From: Tubiluchus corallicola
Taxonomy: Eukaryota; Priapulida; Priapulimorpha; Priapulimorphida; Tubiluchidae
Direction of reading: 5' to 3'
DNA: 64,000 bases
Assembly: GCA_030141605.1 (NCBI GenBank)
Contig: JAQGDQ010000017.1
Span: 840,001 to 904,000 of the forward strand
The notes beneath the pieces were generated by a model that saw only the letters and a program-made list of their open reading frames with translations, searched no databases and was not told the origin of the DNA. Below are positions 33,721 to 44,600 of this stretch, piece by piece. Each line of letters opens with the position of its first letter. Positions within the stretch are counted from its first letter, which is position 1. Both the position numbers and the translations under genes were made by a program.

Positions 33721-35841
33721 GAATAGACTCGAGGGTCTGGAGCTTAATGAATTAATTTGTTGTGTTAGTTATTATAGCAGGACAAGAGGTCAATCTAAAA
33801 AAATTAATGAAATGAATTGGATACTTAACATGGAGCTATTCTAAGTGAGGTTTATCATTTAATGTTCGAAAATGCAATGCTTACTGTTTTGCAAAACAAG
33901 CTTCTATTAATGTAAGATGGTGGCTCATGCTGTGAAAAAGTAGCGATTGATATCATGGAAAAATATATGATCCAAAGATCTGGAGTTCTTGACTCACAGG
34001 AACAAGATGCTGGTTGCGAGCAGAACTCAAAGAGCTGGCTTTGTGACTTTGACGAGCAACAGATTTGGAGTGGCAGCAGAATGTCGCTGACAGGCTTTAT
34101 TACGTGATGGTTGAAAACACTGAGACCAGTAAATGACACCACTAAATTCGGTCTACAATGGTGTTTTTGTGATTATCCTTGGTCCTCATATGATATCACG
34201 GCATAAAATACCATCAATTAATAAGACTTTATTCTTGAACAACGATCCCACTACTGGAGATCCAGACTAGATTTTTCAAGTTAGAGGCTAATAGTTTCAG
34301 CCAAAATACCTTTAAATATCTGGAGTTAGTTAACAGAAAAGCGGTAGTTAACATAGAATTAACAAGGAGTAATAGCGACAACTGCTAAGGGAGAATTAAG
34401 GCTCTGAATTCTCATACTGTAAATGCCTCAAGAGTCACTTAATTGGGGGACTTCTAGAAAAAGATTTCGAAGCACAACACAAACAAGCGCAACAAGTGTA
34501 CAAGTTACCAAATTACCCAGCCGGTTACCATTGCCACTGATTATATTATAGATTAGATGAAGTTAGTTGCCCTCATTAGACAATATAAGCAAGATATGAC
34601 ACAATAATTATGTCCTATTATTTTCTGTGAACTGAACATTTGTCATGTTTTTTTTTGTAATTTTCATTGATGGGTGAGCTATTGTGAAGAACTAAAGATA
34701 GAATTACAATATTAACGGCAGATAATGCAGATAAAACTGAAATAAATGCGCTCATTGTTGCTTTATCTTCCTAGCATCAGGGAAAGTTGACTAGTGGGTC
34801 ATGACGATCAATTTTTCTAAAAGCAAAAGGGCAAACAAGCACACAGCATTGCACTGCTACAGTGGAGTTAAGAGAAGTGGACCACGTGTTTGAGATTAAA
34901 ATTGTGTTGTGTCTGCATTTTCCAAAATATTATTAGACTAAACGTTCCAACAACAAAATTATTATAATTTTAGAAAAAGAGAGCGATGTAAAGTAGTAAA
35001 TAAAGCGTTTCGACATCATACGTCCCTAACTTGGCTGCTAAAGATTGCTGTTCTTTCTACATGGTGGCTCGCAAAATGCAAGCCATGGCTTATTCGTAGA
35101 AGTTAATGTCACGATCTATAATTTTAGATGCTGCATTTTAGTTTATCAGAGTTTGGTAATTTAATATGGTTGTTCAACATTTAGTTTATCATCGAATTTG
35201 CGGCATTTATACCTCGGCATAAGATAATGCCTAATTTGATTTAGCTAGATTTATTATAGTGTAATTTCAGTTTATTGCAAAATACATAATTATATTCATC
35301 AGACAGTCGTACTTTTAAAATAAAACGTAATTTCCGTTTTTTACCATTTTAGAGCTTTTTGTAGAACATTAATGTTTTGGTATTCTCAGAATACCAATGA
35401 GAGCGTGTGCGTCTCGTGCTTTACTAATTTGGCATCAAATTATAGATTGTCACTCACTGAGCTTTTGACCTCGTACTAAATTGTTTGTGCAGCAGTTGAT
35501 TAAACTGTGTCATTCATTTTCTTCCATTTTCGATTGGTCTTACTTTTCTCAGCTCAACTTTCCAGCTGTTTCTTGGTCACCTGAAACTGTTTTAGCTTTT
35601 CTTTTGTAAATTTGGTATTGGGTGGAGAGCTGTGCTGTTGATTTACATTTAAGACTATGTTGCATTTACGAGTAATGTAACTCCACTTTTGAATTTTTCC
35701 CTGTCGACTTTTTGTGTTCATAATACACGAGACAGTTTTATTTGTGATGGAATATTTGTTGACTTCTGTTTTTGATTATTTGAAAATAGAAATCATCACA
35801 AGTTTTAACTTTAAGTATGCACAACACACGTATAAGAAGCC
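33721..35841. other. Intergenic AT-rich DNA, no gene recognised
   Basis: The frame at 33855-34142 (minus) has no domain signature. It may belong to the decayed retrotransposon region. Nothing else stands out. Confidence 0.4.
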
Positions 35842-35951
35842 CATATGTGTGACGTATCTTGACTAGTCTTAAATCTGTTTTGTGTTAAATTGCTCTTTAT
35901 GACTTCTAAGGTTTCTGTATTTTGCATGCCATAATTGTTTGGTGTCGATAT
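35842..35951. repeat. Dispersed repeat copy A, left half
   Basis: It aligns with 43013 to about 43130 over its whole length (CATATGTGTGAC ... GGTGTCGATAT). It is cut at GATAT by the gypsy element and continues at 40857. Confidence 0.85.
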
Positions 35952-36051
35952 TGTCAGATATGCATAAATGATGTGTTTATTACCACGAGGTCTGCGAGTA
36001 ACATGGGTAACCTTTTAGTACAAGGTTCTACATCTATGACTATATGTTACA
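35952..36051 (-). repeat. 3' LTR of the gypsy element
   Basis: 100 bp, identical by eye at all positions to 40757-40856. Read on the element strand it begins TGTAACATAT and ends ATCTGACA. Confidence 0.95.
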
Positions 36052-36062
36052 TCTCCCTTTTT
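36052..36062 (-). promoter_or_regulatory. Polypurine tract of the gypsy element
   Basis: AAAAAGGGAGA on the element strand, directly before the 3' LTR. Confidence 0.75.
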
Positions 36063-36606
36063 CACAAAGCGATACAATCCTATTGACCTCAAAACGGAAT
36101 TTAGAATGTCAACTTATAAGTCTACTACATTAAATGAAAGTGTATGAATTACAAAACTTCAGCAAAGCTTCTTCCACAGTTTCACTACATTCAACTGCTG
36201 AATAATCTTAGATTAGTATAGGGCATAAAATAGATGGTACTTTCTAAGTTACAATTCAATAGTAGCTATGATATTGAATACAAAAGTACAATTCCAGCAA
36301 TACAATGGAATGAACTTAATTTTCATTTAACTATAACTGTCAGAAGTACTCAAACAAATCATGAATGCACATCTGCTGCAAACAGTTACAAATTGAACTT
36401 TTAGACAAACCAATTTAACAGCTAACTTAACTTTGTACTTCACAGTAGTTAATAAATTACAAGAACTTTGCGCTTATATATGTATCAAGTAAAATCACAA
36501 TTCAAATGAAAATGTCTACAACCACTTGACTTCTTAATCAGTTAAGTGCTAATACAATATGCACAAAATTTAAACTTGTGAACAGGAAAACATAAGTAAC
36601 TTGCAG

Positions 36607-37536
36607 TTAATAGTCAAATCTTTTTGGTGGCTTTGACACACGGCCACTTCTAGTAGTAACTACTTTTTCTTCTGGTAATTCCTTGCGGTTAGGATTTTTG
36701 GACTTCACATCCTGAGGAACTTTCATTTCTTCAGCAACATGATTTCCATTAGACTTCTCTTCTAAATTATCTGGTGAAACATCTGGTATAGGTAAATTTT
36801 GATTATTTATCCTAGGTATATAAGTAGCTTTAGGAAGTTCATACTGAAACAATTGGCTTCTAGTTGGGTAGGAACTAAGACGTTGTTTTCCTTCCCTGTT
36901 AGCTTAGTAAGTAGATAAATGTAGGAATTTCCGATTTCGCCGATACTTCTTGCCATTATACTCCACAATATAAGACCTTGGAGTATTATGATGTGCTATA
37001 ACTGTAGCCGGAAGCCACTGGTTATTATTAGCTCCAGGAAAGGGAGCCATGCGTACAGGATCTTCAGGAACTAAAACTGGTAAGTCCTGGCTAGCTTTCT
37101 GGTCATAGCAGAACTGTTGTCTGTTCTTTTCTTCTTCAAATTTTCTTTGAATATCTCGCATATCATAGGGTTGAGGTTTTAGCAATTCAACTGATGTGGG
37201 TATTTTAGTTCTCAGCCTCCTAGACATTAGTAGTTGAGACGGAGACAAGCCACAGCTTAAAGGTGTAGTACGGTAATCAAGCAGAGAATACTGTTTATCC
37301 TCACATTTCTTCCATAACCTTTTGACAATTTGCACTCCTCTTTCTGACTGTCCATTTGACTGAGGATACATTGGCGAAGAAGTCACATGTCTGATACCAT
37401 ACTCTTCACAAAACTTATCAAACTCATCAGAACTATACTGTGGTCCATTATCTGTTTTTATGACTTCTGGTATTCCATGTCTGCAAATCTGATTCTTCAG
37501 CTTATCAATAACACACGAGCTAGTCATGTTTTCCAA
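36607..37536 (-). pseudogene. Gypsy integrase core and C-terminus, one internal stop
   Basis: In frame with the upstream polyprotein. It holds the second catalytic Asp (KTDNGPQYSS), the Glu region (QSNGQSERGVQ), and a C-terminal part with YRRNRKFLHL and the family-typical tail TRSGRVSKPPKR. The TAA at 36904-36906 divides it. After the first TAG (37561) the same frame continues through SKYIEVDQLENM, so the apparent start ATG at 37536 is not a true start. Confidence 0.85.
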
Positions 37537-37560
37537 CTGATCTACTTCAATGTATTTTGA

Positions 37561-40260
37561 CTAATAATCCATGGTAACAATGTAGTGCTTTTTCTCCCAT
37601 TCAAACAAATCAGACGCTAACTCCATGCATGGAGCTTCTGGAGTCTTAGTTGCACATAAGGGCTCTTTTGTTTGATTGTTTTGATATGTGTTGCATAAAT
37701 CACAGTCACCAATCAATTCTTCAATTTGTGCCGACATGCCTGGCCAAAACAACAAATCACGTGCTTTCTTTTTACACTTCACAATTCCCATGTGAGTATT
37801 GTGCACTTGACGCAACATGTTTTTTCTCATGCTTGGTGGAACTACAATACGTTGACCTTTGTAGACCATACCATCGTACACAGCAAGACTATCTCTGTCT
37901 TTCCAAAAAGGTCTAACTGAATGTGGAACTTCTTTACAAGTGTCTGGCCAGCCATTTAATATCATTTTGTACAGTTCATATAATTCATTTGCTGTTGTCT
38001 CCTGAAACTGTTTGTATCTGTCTGGTGCCACTGATATGTGCTGTACCATATTAACATACACAGTTTCTATTTCTGGAGCTACATCTGATAAGTTAGCACG
38101 ACTTAGCATATCACCTATCACTACTTCTTTGCCTGGTTTGTACATCATTTTAATATCGTACGGCTGTAATTTAAGTAGCATAGATTGTAGTCTCATAGGT
38201 GCTGATGATAATGGCTTGCAAAAAATAGTTTGCAATGGTTTATGATCATTTTCTACTCTGATCTCTCTACCAAAAATGTAGTAGTGAAATTTGCTACAAC
38301 AATGCACAATGGACAGCATTTCTTTCTCAATCTGTGCATATCTTTGTTCTCCTTCACTCATCATTCTAGATGTGTAGGCCAGAGGTTGACCGTCTTGCAG
38401 CAAAACACCCCCAACTGCATAACTACTTGCATCACATTGGATCACATGCTGCTTTTTGGGATCATACAGTGCCAACACTGGAGATTTACATGCCAGATCT
38501 TTGAGTTTCTGGAAACTTTCCATTTGAGGTTTGTCCCAGTGAAATAGAGTTTTGTCTCTAATTAGTTCCCTTAGTGGTGCATTTATTTCACTTAGTTTAG
38601 GAATAAATTTTCCTAGATACTGCATAAAACCTAGAAATCGTCGTACATCTTCCTTGCATGTGGGTGCAGGCATTTCTTGTACTGCTCTAACTTTACCTGG
38701 ATCTGCTTTTACTCCCGTAGCACCAACCACATGACCGACATACTTAACTTCAGCTTTTCTGTACTGGCATTTATCAAAATTTAATTTTAGATTCCATTCC
38801 ATTGCTCGATTCACTAGTTTTTTCATAGTTTGGTCATGATGTTCATTGTCTATACCAGCTACTATGACATCATCCATGATTGCACGTGCTCCATCAATAT
38901 CTTCAACCATTTTATCCATAATTCTTTGATAAATTTCCGGTGCTGACTTAATACCAAAAGGAAGCTTCAACCATCTATATCTTCCTAATGGTGTATTCAT
39001 TGTGGTCAAAAGACTGGATTCATAATCCAAAGGAATTTGGAGATAGCCTGATTTTGCATCTACAACAGAGAATACTTCTGCATCGGGCATTGAAGATACT
39101 ACTTCCTCTACAGTAGGAATTGGGTAATTTTCCCTTTGAATGGCTTTATTCAGATCTGAAAGATTAAGACAAATGCGAACTTTGTCATTCTTCACCACTG
39201 CTTGCATGGAACTTACCCAGTCAGTTGGCTGTGTGACTTTGGCAATATGTCCTTCTTTTTCCATTTCCTTCAGTTTTTCTTTAATTTTTGGCAGTAAGTG
39301 TGCAGAATATCTCCTTGGACCATGCACAACAGGTTTACAATTAGGATCTATCTTTAGTGAATAAGTACCTGGTAAAGTTCCAGTAGTTTTTGTTAGTTCA
39401 GGAAACTTTTCTTGCATGCCTTGTTGCTTAGGGTACGCTTCTTGCACCTTTTTAATGCGTTCTATTAGTCCCAACTTAGCACTAGCTTTACCTGAGAAAA
39501 TAGGTGTTTGGTTCATTTCAACCACATAGTACTTAATATCTACTTGCTTTTTCTTGTAACTTGTAGCCAGTTTTACACACCCTATCACATCAATTTTATG
39601 TCCAGTATATGATTGAAACTTTTTATTAGTCTTAACTAGATTGTTGCGACAAGTCATAGTTTTTACTAATTTCCATGGCAAAAGACACTGTGCTGCACCA
39701 GTATCTATTTGGACTTGCACTTTACGGTTTGCTATTGTCACTGTTGCATACCAATCTTCGGTGCTTCCATCTGCACTATTAACAGTTTTAATCATTTCGA
39801 AAACATCTCTATTTGCATCACTATCTGATGAGACTATGTCTTCGACAATATTTATGCCGTTGTTTCTACATTTGCTTGCAAAATGACCTTTCTTTTTGCA
39901 TTTGCTGCAAGTCTGATGAACAGCAGGGCATTGTGATTTAAAGTGTATTCCATAACCACATCGATGGCACTCTTTCTTACTAGTTGCAGCATGTTGTTGG
40001 TCATGAAATTTAGTTTTAGCATGAAATTTGGATTTCTTAGTGTAGGTAGATCTTGATTTAGTTTTCTGTTTGGGACGCACACTGTGAATTTTACTATCTT
40101 CATCCCACCCTGCACCGATAGCTTTCATACTATCTTGTGCTATTTCATAATTTTGTCCTATGCCAATGGCCATATCTAGGGTGAGTTCGTCTCCTTTATC
40201 AAGACATTTTTCTTGTACTATAGATTCTTTGCACCTCAACACAATGGCATCACGTAACAT
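37561..40260 (-). pseudogene. Gypsy gag C-terminus, protease, reverse transcriptase, RNase H, integrase N-terminus
   Basis: An 899-residue frame. Two zinc knuckles (CHRCGYGIHFKSQC, CSKCKKKGHFASKC), protease IDTGAAQCLLP and reverse transcriptase (VVDAKSGYLQIPL, LPFGIKSAPEIYQ, catalytic MDDVIVAG) are visible. RNase H (QCDASSYAVGGVLLQ), an integrase zinc finger (HNTHMG ... CDLC) and the first integrase Asp (VTMDY) follow. It ends at a TAG two codons after that Asp. The listed ATG is internal to gag: family-like sequence extends in the same frame back to the TAG at 40399. Confidence 0.9.
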
Positions 40261-40398
40261 TCTTTCTTCTAGTGCACCAAAACCACAGTTTTTAACTAGA
40301 ATTCTTAGTGATGTAACGAAATCATCAAATCTTTCATTCTGTTCTTGCTTTCTATGTGCAAACGCTACTGTAGCTCTTATTTCATTTCTTTTTGGTGT

Positions 40399-40680
40399 CT
40401 ATGCGTCAAATTTAGCATAGACACCCTCGAGTGTATGGTTTTCTGCGGGAATTTGGTTACCGCCTTCCACTCTTGCTGGCGCAAAATTAAAAGTGCTATA
40501 GACTTCTCTACCTTTATCTCCGATATACGTCATAAGGTAGTTGATCTTTTCAATCTCTGTTTTCTGAGACAGTGGTCCGTTAAACGTGAAGCTACAATGC
40601 TGTTTAAACCTTTTCCATTCTTTATCCAAATTTTGTGCTCGCCAGTTTATGGACGGTTTACCGTGGTCGCCCATCTTCAA
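40399..40680 (-). pseudogene. Gypsy gag N-terminus, ends at an in-frame TAG
   Basis: 93 residues from the first ATG after the leader. The content is gag-like (NLDKEWKRFKQH, INYLMTYIGDKGREVYSTF). The same frame resumes beyond the stop with TPKRNEIRATVAFAHRKQ, so the stop splits one gag. Confidence 0.85.
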
Positions 40681-40739
40681 GCTCGCATATAAAACGGTTT
40701 TTATTTTTAACCTAGGCTTTGTTTCACCTTTTTTTAAAT

Positions 40740-40756
40740 TTTTACTTCTGACACCA
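40740..40756 (-). promoter_or_regulatory. Primer-binding site of the gypsy element
   Basis: TGGTGTCAGAAGTAAAA on the element strand, immediately after the 5' LTR. The TGG start fits pairing with a tRNA CCA end. Confidence 0.8.
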
Positions 40757-40856
40757 TGTCAGATATGCATAAATGATGTGTTTATTACCACGAGGTCTGC
40801 GAGTAACATGGGTAACCTTTTAGTACAAGGTTCTACATCTATGACTATATGTTACA
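40757..40856 (-). repeat. 5' LTR of the gypsy element
   Basis: 100 bp, identical to 35952-36051, followed by the GATAT target duplication. Confidence 0.95.
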
Positions 40857-40995
40857 GATATCACAAAAATTGTTTTTCTGATCCTATTAGGTCTCAAAAC
40901 GGTGTGCACAGACCTATTATTTGCATAAACCTGTTCTTAATTAGCCTATTTATCTGTTTTTAAGAAAAGTATAGTAAAGCCAGCAATTTTTGGTA
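40857..40995. repeat. Dispersed repeat copy A, right half
   Basis: It continues the repeat interrupted at 35951. It aligns with about 43126-43260 (GATATCACAAAA ... AAAGCCAGCAATTT). Confidence 0.85.
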
Positions 40996-41612
40996 TTTTA
41001 CAAACACAATGGCAATTAATCTAACATTTTGGAATTCCTTGGAATTTTTAGTCTAAACATTTTTTTGTAAAATGCTGACATAAATTTTTTTATAAACATA
41101 TTTATTTTCAATTACCTTTTATATACAGAACAAAACTGATTAACATACTTTAAGAATTAGTAAGTACTCTATTATAAAGTTGAGACATTTATGATTAGAT
41201 ATAGATACCTATGTTTTAATACTGACAGTACATCAAATGCAAAATGTTAAATTAACGTTTACTGAATCGGCTTGAAGCTTTTATAAATCCGTGCATTAAA
41301 TCCTATATAGTTTTATTTTGGTCTAGGTCGAAAGTGAGCTATCGTGTAATAAAGTGTTGATTTTAGTTTCGATTTTTAATTCACTAATATTAACTGGGAG
41401 AAAATTTGGATTTTACAGGTTAAATAAACTTCGCTCGAGCGGCCCCTTGCTCCCGACATAAATTTCGTCTGAAACACCTGGTCCATTTCTGTTATTCGAC
41501 TCCACTGTAGTAACGTAAACTCGTTTGCTGTTTTACTTTTAGAAGAATTGGTCCTCATGACCCGCCAGTCAACATTATATACTTTTCTTGATGTTGTGAG
41601 GATAAAGCAATA
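40996..41612. other. 5' flank of DCLRE1C
   Basis: AT-rich DNA upstream of the DCLRE1C start codon. No TATA box or other definite promoter signal was seen. The small frame at 41376-41627 (minus) has no known domain. Confidence 0.4.
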
Positions 41613-44600
41613 ATGAGCACATTTCACGGAAAAATGCGGGAATATGGCTTCCTGTCTATTGACAGGTTTGATGGGGACAACTTGAAATCGGGAGCATTTT
41701 TCCTATCACATTGTCATTCAGGTACCATTTTTATTATTATGTTGTATATTCTATAATTTTAAGTGAGTCAGCCTTGCATTTTACTTTAAAAAGAAAGCTG
41801 GGTGATTGATTACACTCAATCTCATTTTAATTTACTGTCTAAAGTATACCTTTTCTTGCCTATAAAAGTTACCAATTATTTCTGAAAATTGAATAATTAC
41901 ATTGGAAAGTTAATTAACGACAACCGAACCTGATCGTGCGTATCATGGTAACGTGCCTATATGTCGGTCACGCAAATGTGACAAAAAGTTGTTATTGCCA
42001 GTTTTAGTGGATTCGCTGAGATGCGCATAGCTTTGAAAGTTTAACAAGATTTAACTATCCGAGGTAATTATTAGTTAATCTAAGGTTTGATTTACAAAAA
42101 GGTGTTGTAGTTTTCAATATTTTAGAGCATACGTTATTTTGAACTAATATCTACACAATCGTCCGGTTTTCCTTTAGCAGTTTAAGATTATGCACCATGA
42201 ACTAGTGAATACAATAACATCATGCAAGTGTTAATTATTAGACCATGATAAAGTTCCAAGAGACACAAATCACATTATATGGTATACACTATGTATCATT
42301 AAAGTGTTCTTAAACAGTACAGATTTAACTGTCACGCAAAAAGAGATTGGTAGCTGCAATTGCTAAAATACTTTGTAGTTGTGATTGTTTGGGCTAATGA
42401 TTCTCAACCTTTTTTGAACTATGGCACAGCTTTTTGTGGGAGTGCTTTCAAAAGATCTGTAAATTGGTTATTTTTATTTGCACAGTATTAGTTATCGCCT
42501 CGTCACAGAAAATTAAATCCACAGCACATAGTAGCACAACTAATTGACATAAAGTATACACGTATTTATTGGAAAAAACTTGTTGTCTAAAAATCATTTA
42601 ATTATATAGGGGTGGCTACTTGATGACCCTTGGTCTTTCCTCACGTCATCTTTATTTTGTTAATATAAATTACTAACTATAATTTTGTACCCTCATAATC
42701 TTATTGAGGAGTCATAAAATTTTGAATTAAACTGAATTGGGAGAAAATGTAGCAGCCCACTAAGGTCTACAAACAATACTTGGCTTTATGCAAATTTGCA
42801 AGTTTTGTTCTCTGTATTAAATAAAGGACTATAAATGAAAATTCTACTAAAACAAAATTTCGTTAGTTTTTGCATCATTTTCCATTCTTTGACAGAACCT
42901 TCTCTTAATTCACAATGAAGGTAAAGAAAAACAAAAATGCAGATTCTTTTGTCAAGTTGCAAGTGCACAGCCCATTCAGAAAGTGCCCTATGGACCTTGG
43001 CCCATTGGTTTACATATGTGTGACTTAACTTGACTAATCTTAAGTCTGTTTTGTGTTAAATTGTTCTGTATGTATGGCTTCTAAGATTTCTGTATCTTGA
43101 ATGCCATGCTTGTTTGGTGTTGATATCACAAAAGTTGTTTTTCTGATCCTATTAGGCCCCAAAATTGTGTGCACAGACCTATTATTTGCATAAGCCTATT
43201 TTGAATAAGCTTATTTATCTGTTTTTAACGTAATTATATTAAAGCCAGCAATTTATGGTACACCCATATATGTGTACTAACATAGTGTGTTAGGTAAGGT
43301 TTGTGATTGGTAACATGTCATCATGCAGTTTTGATTTTCGTCATATTTTGTTTTGTTTATATTTCTGATTACAGTTATAAAGACGTGCCAGTAACCGATG
43401 AAAATAATAACTAATTGCAACATTAGACTTTTTAAAAACTTTGAATTTTTATTATTTATTATTTGGGTTCAATAATAGAACAGTTTAGGGTGCTGTGATA
43501 ATGCAGCTGCACTTGATTAATTAGCCAATCTATGGCATTTAGTAATATGAATTGAATGTAATTTGATTATTTTACTTTTTAGATCATATGACTGGTCTGT
43601 CGGATGATCCTTTGCTGGAAAAGTTGCAGTGCAGGTAAATTTATTATATTATAATTGTTATATTTCATGCTTGATATTGACCACAAGTTTGGTATAAATA
43701 AACTACATGTACTTATTTATGAATAGTTGTTTGATCTTATAAGCTATGGAAGTTGTTCTATGTTAATGCCTAAGCCTATCCGTAAGTACATTTAGTATTT
43801 AGTAACAAATGTTTTACCGCTATACTGGATACATTTCCAATATGTTTTTCTATCCATAGTGAAACTTAATTGCAAACATCATTTTGAATTTTCTATAAAA
43901 ATTGTGATGTCACCCGCTGGTCAAAGGGAGACCGAAGACTTGGCTATTGGCTATTATTTTTCAGATACTAATTTGCTGCAAATATAAAGTAGCTGTAATA
44001 CAGGCTGTTTTAGTTATACTTTGTTACTTAGATTTAAATGTTTTATTTAGTGGTTTTTGTTTAAAATAAAGAAAGGTTTTTGTTTTCAGTAAAGCACGTG
44101 TGTACTGTTCCAGTATTACCAAGTCATTGCTACTGAAAGCCCGCAAGTACAGTCATTTGGCCAAATTTATTGTAAGTACATAAATGTATGAAACAAAGAG
44201 ATTGTCTAAGTGCAATTTAGTATAGTTTTTCCCACAACTATTAATCTGATAAATTTCACTTGTTTATATTTAGCCAGTCGTCTAATGAATGATCAAAATA
44301 ACACTGCGGTTGAGGTTCTCAGGCTGTCCTATTTTTTAATTGTTACCTATTCGTTACCTGAGCAAATTATTGATTGACATCAGTTTTTTTCAGGAATATC
44401 AATATGTAGATTTAGACTTATAAACAATATATTTTTAGTCTTTATTAGTAGTCAAAATAATAAAACTGGCTATTTGTTTTTACTGCAGCATTTGTACAAA
44501 ACTTTCTGTAAAATAATTTAATGTTACTACCCTTTTGGAAGAACATTATTCACTGCAAATGAGAATGAAAACGCATAAACATTTACCTGAAATACGGCAA

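Larger units (their letters stand above)
35952..40856 (-). mobile_element. Ty3/gypsy LTR retrotransposon, 100-bp LTRs, three in-frame stops
   Basis: A 4905-bp element in minus orientation, bounded by two identical 100-bp LTRs and an exact 5-bp target duplication GATAT (35947-35951 and 40857-40861). The order is gag, zinc knuckles, protease, reverse transcriptase, RNase H, integrase, as in Metaviridae-type elements. All coding parts lie in one frame, interrupted by TAG (40399-40401), TAG (37561-37563) and TAA (36904-36906), with no frameshift. Such short LTRs and the gag-pol arrangement resemble the Mag/K02A2.6-like group; that placement is inference. The untranslated stretch before the 3' LTR is 555 bp. 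Confidence 0.95.

Noticed and set aside
36607-40680. Several separate retroviral genes
   Set aside because: All pieces lie in one frame and match consecutive parts of one polyprotein; the breaks are stop codons.
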